Assembly (NCBI GenBank): GCA_902775475.1
Contig: CACYME010000042.1
Coordinates: forward strand, 1-45,632
Length of the DNA stretch: 45,632 nucleotides
Reading direction: 5' to 3'
Source of the DNA: an uncultured Prevotellaceae bacterium
Lineage (GTDB): Bacteria > Bacteroidota > Bacteroidia > Bacteroidales > Bacteroidaceae
Shown here: piece after piece, positions 37,901-45,632 of the stretch
Layout of the letters: each line of letters starts with the position of its first letter
Position numbering within the stretch: the stretch's first letter is position 1
Program-made: the position numbers and the translations under genes
Notes under the pieces: generated by a model
Database searches by the model: none
The model's input: only the letters and a program-made list of their open reading frames with translations
Told to the model about the DNA's origin: nothing

Positions 37901-39709
37901 GAACGAGAACAGACCCAGCATTGCCTCCTCAACCACGTCCCAGCGGGCGAAATCTTTCACGTGAGCCCTGACGATAGAGAAAATGGCACGCATGTCAACC
38001 CCGCTGTTGTCCTTCGGTAGTGGTGAGAGACCGCTGAAAACGATGCCAAACTGCTGGCGAAGCATTTCCATGAGCGTTGTGTTGAACGTAGCCTCCTCTT
38101 CACGCATACGAAGCACGTAGACACCGGCACTCTTTCTGACCAGTCTCACGGGCAGCATCACCAGAGGCGCATAGCGCGGTACGACGCTCTTCTCAGTCTC
38201 ATACCATTTTAGCAGACCCATAGCCAGGAAGAGCGTGTCGGCCCCGTTCTCTTCCATCGCCGTGCGCGAGTCGCGGTATAGGGTTTTTATGGCGTGTGTC
38301 AGCTCGTCATCGTTCAGGTAGGAATAGAGCTGATGCTGTTTCAGGGCTTGTGTCACGACGCCCTCCAGCTCGTCCCGGTGGAGGCGCGAGATATACTGCG
38401 TTCCATCGTCGGGCTGTATCTTCACCTTTGTCGGCGATGACAGCACCTCGTAGCTCTCGCCGGCTTGCAGATGGTCTTCGAGCACGTCGAGGTCGAACGA
38501 GATGAAAGGAATAGCCTTCTTCGTCAGTCTCAGGTTTAGCAAGCTGTTCCGCATGCTGAAGTCGAGCAGTTTGCGCTCCCATATCTGTAGACGGTCAGCT
38601 GGCGTCTCTTCACCGGTTTCTGGCACGTCGATGGTTGAGCGCTGAACGCTCACCACTTGCGCCTCCATGCGCTTAACACCTTCGAGTATCAGTGTGCCGT
38701 CGTCCTTCAAGGGGAGTGGAGTGATGCCGTCGAGCCGGCAGCGGAACACGTCGACGAAGAGCACAAAGTCATCGGGCTTGGCCAGCAGTCTCTTTTCGGC
38801 CATAGACACGGCATCCTCGAAACTGGGCGTGTTGCTGTCTGTGAGTGCGGTGGCTTCAATGAGCACCAGCTCGTTGATGCCGTCGGCGGCCGATTTCAGT
38901 AGCAGCGAGGCGTCGTCGCCGACGGTGTGAGGATAGAATTTCTTCATCTGCCAGCAGCCTACCATAGCATGACCCTTCAGTAGCAGGACCAGGGGATGAA
39001 GGCCGCAGCTCTCCATGACCGATGCCATGAGTAGTGACAGGTCGAGGCAGGTGCCCATCTTCTGGTCGATCACCTTTTGAGCAAGGCGAATGCGCTGGCC
39101 CTCTTTCTCGAAGCTGGCCGGCGGTGCACTGTAGACGAGTCCCTCCTGCTGCAATGCGGTATAGATACAGGCCACCTGAGCACGCACGTGGTTGGGGTCC
39201 TGCGTCTGGTATTCATCAAGCGCCCCTCCGTTAGTGAGTTTCTCCAGCAATGCCGAGGCACGCACCTTTACTTCCGCCAGTTGCGGGTTGTTAGGCGTGA
39301 CGAATACCGATAGTAGCTCGGGGGCAATGTTCGCCCCTGGCCACTCGTCGAAGGCAAGCATACGCAGCTCATGGCTCTGCTCGCTAAGCAGCTGTCCGTC
39401 AACGGTGAGCGTTACGTTGAACTGGGTGGCAGTACTCTCCGTTAGCTGGCGCAGCGTGTCGCCGTCGGGCACCAGTTGCAGCTGGCTGAGCCTCACCGTT
39501 TCCCCATGTGGTATCAGATCGATATGCTCCTGCTGCTCCACCAGCATTTCGCCGCTAAGCGTCACGCACACATTGTGCCAGTCGGAATCCGTCAGGTTTT
39601 CCACTTCAACCCCTTTCAACGTCTGCTGGCCATTCAGCCACATGGCATAGTTCAGCCGTGACTGGTAGTCCACCCGCAGCACGTCTTGTCTCGTTGTGTT
39701 ATCTGTCAT
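34910..39709 (-). CDS. DUF4011-SF1 helicase-Vsr-like nuclease (Hhe-like)
   Basis: A 1,599-residue multidomain protein. The start at 39709 (MTDNTTRQDVLRVDYQ) is used because the longer frame covers the promoter -7 box. Order: a beta-rich N-terminus (about 1-130); a transglutaminase-like core (about 140-330) with Cys221 in MGTCLDLSLLMAS and His247 in KGHAMVG; DUF4011 (about 375-480; WERKLLDFSMRNSLLNL); SF1 helicase with Walker A GPPGTGKS (684-691) and DEAS Walker B (1206-1209), plus VVGDPKQMPPTSFF, SWHYRSRHESL and VQGDERDVILFSVGYGP. Last comes a Vsr/MTES_1575-like nuclease domain (about 1493-1590; KVDIAVVDP, LCDGQGYY, LRWNLLRVWTIDWL). This domain set is that of the Hhe antiphage protein reported by Gao and colleagues. 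Antiphage function is inferred, not shown. It forms a two-gene operon with the PP2C gene. Confidence 0.88.
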   Translation of the reverse strand: MTDNTTRQDVLRVDYQSRLNYAMWLNGQQTLKGVEVENLTDSDWHNVCVTLSGEMLVEQQEHIDLIPHGETVRLSQLQLVPDGDTLRQLTESTATQFNVTLTVDGQLLSEQSHELRMLAFDEWPGANIAPELLSVFVTPNNPQLAEVKVRASALLEKLTNGGALDEYQTQDPNHVRAQVACIYTALQQEGLVYSAPPASFEKEGQRIRLAQKVIDQKMGTCLDLSLLMASVMESCGLHPLVLLLKGHAMVGCWQMKKFYPHTVGDDASLLLKSAADGINELVLIEATALTDSNTPSFEDAVSMAEKRLLAKPDDFVLFVDVFRCRLDGITPLPLKDDGTLILEGVKRMEAQVVSVQRSTIDVPETGEETPADRLQIWERKLLDFSMRNSLLNLRLTKKAIPFISFDLDVLEDHLQAGESYEVLSSPTKVKIQPDDGTQYISRLHRDELEGVVTQALKQHQLYSYLNDDELTHAIKTLYRDSRTAMEENGADTLFLAMGLLKWYETEKSVVPRYAPLVMLPVRLVRKSAGVYVLRMREEEATFNTTLMEMLRQQFGIVFSGLSPLPKDNSGVDMRAIFSIVRAHVKDFARWDVVEEAMLGLFSFSKFVMWNDIHNNSELMRRNQIVDALLQKQFKSQAEEDTDIDVRDADRNLHPTALALPVDVDSSQLEAVMESGQERSFILYGPPGTGKSQTITNIISNALYHGKRVLFVAEKMAALQVVQARMEKIGLAPFCLEMHSNKMTKSHLLHQLQSVLELAQTQPCKNYTKVADELMARRQELIGYVEQLHQKRSHGLSLYDCIVGYEALPNVEPLAPSNDFLEGLTEQRLDEAVQGLRALDAVMQISGHPCGHPLLGLMINDPSERARQQLTEELPRLSLQIKEVLKATGHEALSISELKLWNDFIKKQETLLDEYTDDVLELRGRQMASEWEEINQKWFLPKLFAKRAFLKKMQAYKPGFNADDVEPLCQKLEEHHNAAHECGQDKQQAVSPACAKACRELEDTFERVCPQLCSFDLGEDPLLSFIAERISSWMQNMGRSRDWAQWCMRLPDLKKLKLDFVLVEMKLNTTSGADMAVRLLRGSYKRMALDIIDSDHKLAMFNGVLFDDAISQYRKLASEFQQLTKQMLYEQLVKRLPWRAEDVAGNAELAQLKRWISSGGRGVTIRRIMDQLPTLLPQLCPCMLMSPISVAQYIDLNQPPFDLVIFDEASQMPTSEAVGAISRGRNLIVVGDPKQMPPTSFFNVSAVDDSEADIDDMESILDDCITLSLPEHYLSWHYRSRHESLIAFSNSQYYDGRLFTFPSVDDRQSHVHFVPVEGVYDHGRTRSNRAEAEAIVEEALRRIPEGASIGIVAFSKVQQNLIEDLLTDKLAKNPELEKKAYDVAEPIFVKNLENVQGDERDVILFSVGYGPDKSGKVSMNFGPLNNRGGERRLNVAVSRARKEMVVFSTLQPEQIDLNRSNARGVEGLKRFLEYAKSGRMAIAASQIRAATQVDSMVQALAKELQDRGYQIDTNVGRSKFKVDIAVVDPNNEGQYLLGILCDGQGYYDTKTERDREVVQPSVLTGLRWNLLRVWTIDWLLNRQGIMERIEKALQKSKQSA

Positions 39710-39732
39710 TGTCGCTCTTCCTTTGTTGTCGG

Positions 39733-39740
39733 CAAAGTTA
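39733..39740 (-). promoter_or_regulatory. -7 element of the helicase-phosphatase operon
   Basis: The minus strand reads TAACTTTG, 24 nt before the chosen start. It lies just upstream of the pheT promoter region, and a -33 TTG is not clear. Confidence 0.55.
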
Positions 39741-39792
39741 ATCATTTTTTACCAAAAAAGAAAATATAAAAAAGAAAAATATAATACTTATC

Positions 39793-39821
39793 TTGTTTTT
39801 CACAAATTATTCGTACCTTTG
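39793..39821 (+). promoter_or_regulatory. Bacteroidota promoter of pheT
   Basis: TTG (39793-39795), 18 nt, then TACCTTTG (39814-39821), leaving a leader of about 55 nt. Confidence 0.65.
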
Positions 39822-39881
39822 CACCGTAAAATAGACAAAGAAGCGCATAAACACTAAAAAATATAACACTATAACAGCAAG

Positions 39882-42329
39882 ATGAACATTTCTTATAAGT
39901 GGCTGAAAGAATATGTTGATTTCAGCCTTACACCGCAGGAGGTCTGCGACGCACTCACGTCGACAGGCCTTGAAGTGGATGCTCTCGAGGAGGTGCAGTC
40001 CATTCGTGGCGGTCTGAAAGGTCTCTATGTTGGCCAGGTGCTGACGTGCGAGCCCCATCCTAACAGCGATCATTTGCATGTGACGACGGTTGACCTGGGA
40101 AAGGGTGAGCCGTCGTCTATTGTTTGCGGCGCTCCCAATGTGGCGGCCGGGCAGAAAGTCATCGTGGCCGACCTTGGCTGCGTGCTCTACGACGGCGACA
40201 AGGAGTTCGTCATCAAGAAGTCGAAGCTGCGCGGCGTGGAGTCGTGTGGCATGATCTGCGCAGAGGACGAAATCGGCGTGGGAACAAGTCACGATGGTAT
40301 CATCGTCTTGCCCGACGATGCCGTGGTGGGCACACCTGCTGCCGAGTACTACCATTTTGAGAGCGACTGGCTCATCGAGGTAGACATCACCGCCAACCGT
40401 GCCGACGCCCTGAGCCACTGGGGAGTGGCACGCGATCTCTATGCGTGGCTCCGCCAGAATGGCTACGTGACGTCGCTCCACCGTCCTTCTGCTGATGCCT
40501 TCGCCGTTGATAATTACGACCTACCCGTCGATGTGGTGATAGAGAACACCGAGGCCTGCCGGCGATATGCCTGCGTGAGCATCACCGACTGCGAGGTGAA
40601 GGAGAGCCCTGAGTGGCTGAAGAACAAGCTGACGACTATTGGTCTGAGGCCTATCAATAACATCGTTGACATCACCAACTACGTGATGATGGCCTACGGA
40701 CAGCCTTTGCACTGCTTCGATGCAGACATGGTGAAGGGTCATAAGATTGTGGTCAAGACCATGCCCCAGGGAACGCCCTTCGTCACGCTCGACGGCGTGG
40801 AGCACAAGCTGAGCTACCGCGACCTGGCCATCTGCAATGCCGAGGAGCCCATGTGCATCGCAGGCGTGTTCGGTGGCAAGGGCAGCGGCACCTATGAGAC
40901 GACGCGTAACGTGGTGCTCGAGAGTGCCTACTTCCATCCCACGTGGATTCGCAAGTCGGCCCGTCGTCATGGGTTGAGCACCGACGCTTCGTTCCGCTTT
41001 GAGCGTGGCATCGACCCCAACGGCGTCATCTACGCCCTCCAGCAGGCAGCCCTGCTCTGCAAGGAGCTGGCTGGCGGAAAAATCTCGATGGAGATACGCG
41101 ACGAGTATCCTGCTCCCATTGAGAATGCAAAGGTGTCGTTGCAGTATGACTATGTGAAGAACCTCATCGGCAAAGAGATTCCCGTTGAGACCATCAAGAG
41201 TATCTGTGAGTCGCTGGAGATGAAGGTGCTCGAGGAGACCGCCGACGGACTGAAGCTCGAGGTTCCTGCCTACCGCGTTGATGTGCAGCGTCCCTGCGAC
41301 GTGGTCGAGGACATTCTGCGCATCTACGGATATAATAATGTGGAGATACCCACTCAGCTGAAGTCGTCGCTCGTCATCAAGGGCGATGAAGACCGCAAGC
41401 ACAAGCTCCAAAACCTTGTTTCTGAGCAGCTTGTCGGAGAGGGCTTCAACGAGATTCTCAACAACTCACTGAGCAAGTCGGCGTATTACGGCGACAAGCC
41501 CGACGTGGTGCGCATCGTGAACCCGTTGTCGCAAGACCTTGGTGTGATGCGCCAGACACTGCTCTACGGTGGCCTGGAGAGCGTGGAGCACAACGTGAAG
41601 CGCAAGGTACAGAACCTCCGCTTCTTCGAGTTCGGCAACGTCTACTTCTTCGACCCTGAGCGCCAGAATGACGACAACCCCATGCAGGCTTACAAGGAAG
41701 AGAACATGCTCGCCCTCTGGCTGACGGGCAAGCGCGTGGAAGGCTCGTGGGCTCATCCTAACGAGGATTCTACCTACTACGAGCTGTCGGCCTATGTGCA
41801 GAACATCATGCAGCGCATCGGCCTGAAGCCAGGCATGGTTGTCACGAAGAAGAGTGAGAACCCCATTTTCTCAGCTGGTCTGCAGCTGGAGAATCGCGGT
41901 GGCAAGAAGCTCATCGAGATGGGTGTCCTGTCGAAGCAGCTGCTCAAGCAGTTCGACCTGCAACAGCCTGTCTTCTATGCCGAGCTGAACTGGACGCAGC
42001 TGATGAAGGCCACGCGCAAGAACGAGGTCCTCTTCACCGACATACCCAAGCATCCCGCCGTGAGCCGCGACCTGGCCCTGCTGGTCGACAGCACCGTGGA
42101 GTTTGCCCAGATTGAGCAGACGGCTCGCCAGAGCGAGAAGAAACTGCTGAGGAGCGTCGAGCTGTTCGATGTCTACGAGGGAAAGAATCTCCCCGCTGGC
42201 AAGAAGAGCTACGCCGTGAACTTCATCCTGCAGGACGAGGAGAAGACCATGAACGACAAGCAGATTGACACCATCATGCAGAAGCTCATTCAGAACCTGA
42301 AGAAGCAGCTCGGAGCCGAGCTGCGTTAA
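39882..42329 (+). CDS. pheT: Phenylalanyl-tRNA synthetase beta subunit
   Basis: Beta chain of the heterotetrameric synthetase that charges tRNA-Phe. At 815 residues it is standard for bacteria. The MNISYKWLKEYVDFSLTP opening and N-terminal tRNA-binding OB fold (about 40-150; VLTCEPHPNSDHLHVTTVDLG) are typical. B1, B3/B4 editing (VEHKLSYRDLAICN, ESAYFHPTWIRKSARRHGLSTDASFRFERGID), B5, the class II-like core and the C-terminal FDX-ACB domain (FTDIPKHPAVSRDLALLVD) are all present. pheS is not adjacent, as is common in Bacteroidota. It is followed after 58 nt by a YebC-family gene with an octamer array between. Confidence 0.97.
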   Translation: MNISYKWLKEYVDFSLTPQEVCDALTSTGLEVDALEEVQSIRGGLKGLYVGQVLTCEPHPNSDHLHVTTVDLGKGEPSSIVCGAPNVAAGQKVIVADLGCVLYDGDKEFVIKKSKLRGVESCGMICAEDEIGVGTSHDGIIVLPDDAVVGTPAAEYYHFESDWLIEVDITANRADALSHWGVARDLYAWLRQNGYVTSLHRPSADAFAVDNYDLPVDVVIENTEACRRYACVSITDCEVKESPEWLKNKLTTIGLRPINNIVDITNYVMMAYGQPLHCFDADMVKGHKIVVKTMPQGTPFVTLDGVEHKLSYRDLAICNAEEPMCIAGVFGGKGSGTYETTRNVVLESAYFHPTWIRKSARRHGLSTDASFRFERGIDPNGVIYALQQAALLCKELAGGKISMEIRDEYPAPIENAKVSLQYDYVKNLIGKEIPVETIKSICESLEMKVLEETADGLKLEVPAYRVDVQRPCDVVEDILRIYGYNNVEIPTQLKSSLVIKGDEDRKHKLQNLVSEQLVGEGFNEILNNSLSKSAYYGDKPDVVRIVNPLSQDLGVMRQTLLYGGLESVEHNVKRKVQNLRFFEFGNVYFFDPERQNDDNPMQAYKEENMLALWLTGKRVEGSWAHPNEDSTYYELSAYVQNIMQRIGLKPGMVVTKKSENPIFSAGLQLENRGGKKLIEMGVLSKQLLKQFDLQQPVFYAELNWTQLMKATRKNEVLFTDIPKHPAVSRDLALLVDSTVEFAQIEQTARQSEKKLLRSVELFDVYEGKNLPAGKKSYAVNFILQDEEKTMNDKQIDTIMQKLIQNLKKQLGAELR

Positions 42330-42338
42330 GGAAACAGC

Positions 42339-42378
42339 GAAATAACGTCATAACGAAATAACGAAATAACGAAAAAAA
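42339..42378. repeat. Octamer array between pheT and the YebC-family gene
   Basis: Five 8-mers in register: CGAAATAA, CGTCATAA, CGAAATAA twice, then CGAAAAAA. The array ends 9 nt before the next start codon, where a ribosome-binding site would lie. Confidence 0.7.
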
Positions 42379-42387
42379 TAATTAATT

Positions 42388-43119
42388 ATGGGAAGAGCAT
42401 TTGAATATCGTAAGGCTACAAAGCTGAAGAGATGGGGCCACATGGCCAAGACATTCACCAAAATCGGCAAGCAGATTGCCATCGCCGTGAAGGCTGGCGG
42501 CCCCGAGCCTGAGAACAACCCCGGCCTGCGTGCCATCATTGCCAACGCCAAGCGCGAGAACATGCCGAAGGACAACATCGAGCGTGCCATCAAGAACGCC
42601 ATGGGCAAGGACCAGAGCGACTACAAGGAAGTGAACTACGAGGGCTACGGCCCCCACGGAGTGGCCATCTTCGTTGAGACCCTCACCGACAACACCACCC
42701 GCACCGTCGGCGATGTGCGCTCGGTCTTCAACAAGTTCAGCGGAAACCTGGGCACACAGGGCTCGCTCAGTTTCCTCTTCGACCACAAGGCCGTCTTCAC
42801 CTTCAAGAAGAAAGACGGGCTCGACATGGACGAGATGATTCTCGACCTCATCGACTATGGCGTGGAGGACGAGTTCGACGAAGATGAGGAGACGGGCGAG
42901 GTCACCATCTACGGCGACCCCTCCAGCTTCAGCGCCATACAGAAACATCTGGAAGCCGAGGGCTTCGAAGTGACGGGTGCAGAGTTCACACGCATCCCCA
43001 ACGACCTGAAGGACGTCACCCCCGAGCAGCGCGAGGCCATCGACAAGATGGTGGAGAAGCTCGAGGATTTCGACGATGTGCAGACAGTCTATACCAACAT
43101 GAAACCAGCTGAAGAGTAA
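42388..43119 (+). CDS. yebC: YebC/PmpR/TACO1-family regulator
   Basis: A 243-residue conserved protein opening MGRAFEYRKATKLKRWGHMAK, with GGPEPENNPGLRAIIANAK and the AKRENMPKDNIERAIK and YEGYGPHGVAIFVE blocks, all diagnostic of the YebC family. Members act as DNA-binding regulators or, as recent work on related proteins indicates, help ribosomes through difficult peptide sequences. The acidic middle section (DEFDEDEETGEV) is usual for the family. Its stop codon overlaps the GH2 start by one base (TAATG), so translation of the two is probably coupled. Confidence 0.95.
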   Translation: MGRAFEYRKATKLKRWGHMAKTFTKIGKQIAIAVKAGGPEPENNPGLRAIIANAKRENMPKDNIERAIKNAMGKDQSDYKEVNYEGYGPHGVAIFVETLTDNTTRTVGDVRSVFNKFSGNLGTQGSLSFLFDHKAVFTFKKKDGLDMDEMILDLIDYGVEDEFDEDEETGEVTIYGDPSSFSAIQKHLEAEGFEVTGAEFTRIPNDLKDVTPEQREAIDKMVEKLEDFDDVQTVYTNMKPAEE

Positions 43120-45464
43120 TGACAACTCTCAAACACCTATTGGCAGGCATGGCACTTTGCGCCATGTCTGTTCAAGTGTCTGCCCAGCGGCAGGCACTTT
43201 TTGATTTCGGATGGCAGTTCATTCAGGACGGTAAGACCATCAGTGTTGACCTTCCCCACGACTGGGACATCTATTGCGCTCCCAACGCCGCAACGGGTGC
43301 TACAGGCACTGGCGGAGGATGGTATCCCGGCGGAAAGGGCGAATATCGCAAGACGTTCAAGACACCCGATGCCGAGGTCGTACACCTTCTCTTCGAAGGC
43401 GTCTACCAGCATGCCGAGGTCTTCGTCAACGGACAGAAAGCCGGACAGCATGCCTACGGCTACACTCCCTTCACCGTCGATGTCACACCTTATTTATATA
43501 AGGACAAGAAGCAGGACAACCATGTGGTGGTCAAGGTCGACAACTCGCAGCAGCCCAACTGCCGCTGGTACTCCGGCTCCGGCATCTACCGCCACGTGTG
43601 GCTGCAGACGATGCCCGCGCTGCACCTTGCCGAGAATGGCGTGCGCGTATGCACTCCTGAGGTGAGCAAGGAGAAGGCCAGGGTGGACGTGAACATCTGG
43701 ATTGAGAACGAATGCAAGGAGGAGCGCACCGTCGATGCCGTTGAGGTGAGCTTCAAGGGCGGAGCCTTCGCAGCCATCAACAAGGTTGAGCACGTTGCCA
43801 TCAAGTCCGGTCAGACGTCGAACCACGTGCTCAGCTTCACCAACCAGCAGCCCCATCTGTGGTCGCCCGACGACCCCTACCTCTATGACTGCACCGTCAG
43901 CTTGAAGTCTGGAGGACAAACCGTTGCCGAGCAGCAGGTGAAGTTTGGCATACGCTCGTTCTCCTTCGATGCCAGCAAGGGATTTGTGCTCAACGGTAAG
44001 CCCGTGCTCGTCAATGGCGCTTGTGTGCACCACGACGACGGCGTGCTCGGGGCGATGGCTTTCGATGCCGCCGAGATTCGCAAGGTGAGGCAGATGAAGG
44101 ATGCCGGATTCAACCTCATTCGCACCTCGCACAACCCCACCACGCGAGCCTTCCTCGACGCCTGCGACTCCATCGGCATGCTCGTCATCGACGAGGCCTT
44201 TGACGGATGGCGCACGCAGAAGAATCCCTTCGACTACTCCACCGTCATCGACTCCTGCTACCGCGAGGACATCCACGCCCTGGTGAAGCGCGACATCAAC
44301 CACCCCTGCGTTATCTCCTGGAGCATCGGCAACGAGGTCATCGAGCGCAAGGAAATCCGTGTCATCACCACCGCCCGCCAGCTGAAGCAGGCCATCCTCG
44401 AGATTGACAACACCCGACCCGTCACCGAGGCCCTCTGTGCATGGGACCGCGACTGGGAAATCTACGACCCCCATGCAGAAGTACTCGACGTGGTGGGCTA
44501 CAACTACATGATTTTCAAGCATAAGACCGACCATGAGCGCGACCCGAAACGCGTGATGTGGCAGACGGAGAGCTATCCGCGCGATGCCTTCCGCAACTGG
44601 ACCGTGGTCAACGACAATCCCTATGTCGTTGGCGACATGGTGTGGACGGGGCTTGACTATCTGGGTGAGGCTGGCATTGGCCGATACTACTACGAAGGCG
44701 ACCGGCCCGGAGAGAGTTTTGCACCTGGTGGACAGCCCGAATGGCGAGGCGCCTACTGCGGCGATGTCGACATCACTGGCTGGCGCAAGCCCATCAGCCA
44801 CTACCGCGACATGCTCTGGAACGACGTCAGGAAGCCCTATATGGCTGTCAAGGAACCCAACGGCTACAAGGGCACCATCAAGGAGACCATGTGGAGCGTA
44901 TGGCCCACCTGGGAGAGCTGGAGCTGGAAAGGATGGGAAGGCAAGCCCATCGAGGTGGAGGTGTACACCAAGGACCCGTCGGTGGCACTCTATCTCAACA
45001 AGACCCTCATCGGCAAGAAAGAGGTGAGCCGTGCGACGCAGTATAAGGCCGTCTTCACGCTGCCCTATCAGCCTGGTCTGCTCGAAGCCATCACCGACAG
45101 CGGCAGTGCCATCCTCGAGACGGCGGGCGAGCCTGAACGGCTCCGCCTTACACCCGACCGCTCTGTCATCACCGCCGACGGCCAGGACCTCTCGTTCATC
45201 GTCGTCGAGGTGGTCGATGCCAAGGGTAGGGTAGTTCCCGATGCTGCCATTGCCTGCAACGTAGCAGTCAGCGGAGCTGGCCAGCTGATGGCTGCTGCTA
45301 GTGCCGACCTGAAGGACTTCGAGCCGTCCACCTCGCCGAAGGTCACCACGTGGAAAGGCCGAGCCCTCATCGCTGTCCGTGGCAGTCAGAAGCCCGGCAG
45401 TGCCAAGGTCACCGTCAGCTCCTCGCTGCCAAAGGCCTCCGTCAGCATCCGCAGCAGGAAATAG
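43119..45464 (+). CDS. Family GH2 beta-galactosidase-type glycosidase
   Basis: A 781-residue exported glycosidase. A signal peptide (HLLAGMALCAMSVQVSA/Q) is followed by the GH2 sugar-binding domain (about 25-165; LPHDWDI, GEYRKTF, YRHVWLQ), the immunoglobulin-like domain (170-285) and the TIM-barrel (285-560) with acid/base Glu406 in IGNEVIE and nucleophile Glu484 in WQTESYP. A C-terminal extension holds a DUF4982-like segment (PIEVEVYTKDPSVALYLNKT) and a final Ig-like domain (LSFIVVEVVDAKGRVVP). This fits secreted Bacteroidota beta-galactosidases. The start overlaps the YebC stop by one base, tying a glycosidase to housekeeping genes. A hairpin follows. Confidence 0.93.
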   Translation: MTTLKHLLAGMALCAMSVQVSAQRQALFDFGWQFIQDGKTISVDLPHDWDIYCAPNAATGATGTGGGWYPGGKGEYRKTFKTPDAEVVHLLFEGVYQHAEVFVNGQKAGQHAYGYTPFTVDVTPYLYKDKKQDNHVVVKVDNSQQPNCRWYSGSGIYRHVWLQTMPALHLAENGVRVCTPEVSKEKARVDVNIWIENECKEERTVDAVEVSFKGGAFAAINKVEHVAIKSGQTSNHVLSFTNQQPHLWSPDDPYLYDCTVSLKSGGQTVAEQQVKFGIRSFSFDASKGFVLNGKPVLVNGACVHHDDGVLGAMAFDAAEIRKVRQMKDAGFNLIRTSHNPTTRAFLDACDSIGMLVIDEAFDGWRTQKNPFDYSTVIDSCYREDIHALVKRDINHPCVISWSIGNEVIERKEIRVITTARQLKQAILEIDNTRPVTEALCAWDRDWEIYDPHAEVLDVVGYNYMIFKHKTDHERDPKRVMWQTESYPRDAFRNWTVVNDNPYVVGDMVWTGLDYLGEAGIGRYYYEGDRPGESFAPGGQPEWRGAYCGDVDITGWRKPISHYRDMLWNDVRKPYMAVKEPNGYKGTIKETMWSVWPTWESWSWKGWEGKPIEVEVYTKDPSVALYLNKTLIGKKEVSRATQYKAVFTLPYQPGLLEAITDSGSAILETAGEPERLRLTPDRSVITADGQDLSFIVVEVVDAKGRVVPDAAIACNVAVSGAGQLMAAASADLKDFEPSTSPKVTTWKGRALIAVRGSQKPGSAKVTVSSSLPKASVSIRSRK

Positions 45465-45528
45465 CCAAGACCCCATAGCTGGTGCTGTGCTTAAGGGCAT
45501 AGCATAGATATGAGTACCTTCTTTACAC

Positions 45529-45583
45529 TAAGAATAGCTTGACAGTCTTTTCGCCACAAGAAAAGCCTGCCAAGCTATTCTTA
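45529..45583 (+). terminator. Hairpin after the GH2 gene
   Basis: The outer arms 45529-45541 and 45571-45583 (TAAGAATAGCTTG and complement) pair perfectly over 13 bp, and an inner CTTTTC/GAAAAG pair (45547-45552, 45560-45565) extends the fold. It lies 64 nt after the stop. The remaining 49 nt of the window show nothing else. Confidence 0.65.
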
Positions 45584-45632
45584 TATGGGTTCTACAAGAT
45601 TTCGTGTGGATATACTTGTCTAAAGATATAAA

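Noticed and set aside
43494-45500. Long minus-strand open frame (668 codons) opposite the GH2 gene
   Set aside because: Antisense shadow; the GH2 catalytic motifs and signal peptide on the plus strand are decisive.

Overview
The window looks like a chromosomal segment of a gut or rumen Bacteroidales bacterium, most likely Prevotella or a close relative. The evidence is: Bacteroidota -7 elements (TAnnTTTG, often with TTG about 20 nt upstream) before many genes; lipoproteins with SPII signals followed by runs of Asp; a Bacteroidota-type putative porin; a DUF4468 protein; and GH2, GH3 and CE1 polysaccharide enzymes. Coding sequence is GC-rich with AT-rich spacers. I see no rRNA, tRNA, CRISPR array, transposase or prophage.

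Layout. Positions 1-552 are non-coding and rich in palindromes. Positions 553-5050 (minus) form an envelope operon: porin, imelysin-type lipoprotein and di-heme oxidoreductase lipoprotein. It is divergent from a hemerythrin-LuxR regulator (5191-6156), and both promoters are visible between them. A repeat-filled spacer leads to an NfeD/SPFH pair (6741-8199), which converges on glmS and lpxD (8216-11208), a putative porin, a small membrane protein and a DUF4468 protein (11271-14551, minus). The plus strand then carries an alpha/beta hydrolase and two tandem deoxynucleoside kinases (14794-17319). These converge, through a clear terminator, on a carB that resembles animal carbamoyl-phosphate synthetases, followed by a Tat-exported Fe-S aldo/keto reductase (17410-22164, minus).

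After an AT-rich 600 bp spacer come ligA, a B3/B4-domain protein and a lipoprotein (22852-26884), then a two-gene CE1 esterase and GH3 xylosidase operon (27107-30970). Next are udk and an exported endonuclease/exonuclease/phosphatase-fold protein (minus), dapA (plus), and a minus-strand operon of a 1,599-residue DUF4011/SF1 helicase/Vsr-like nuclease protein followed by a PP2C phosphatase whose gene overlaps the end of dapA. The window closes with pheT, a YebC-family gene and a GH2 glycosidase (39882-45464).

The most unusual signals are these. (1) ligA carries two in-frame insertions made of palindromic, intergenic-type repeat DNA, one inside the zinc finger; this recalls the palindromic elements found inside Rickettsia genes. 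(2) The helicase/nuclease protein has the domain order of the Gao 'Hhe' antiphage class, but with an extra transglutaminase-like N-terminal region and a tightly linked PP2C phosphatase. (3) Short heptamer (and one octamer) arrays sit at gene boundaries, one of them encoding the ligA C-terminus and stop codon. (4) A hemerythrin-domain LuxR regulator stands divergent to an imelysin/di-heme/porin operon. (5) CarB has animal-like features. All assignments come from reading the sequence and from remembered family motifs; no searches were run.
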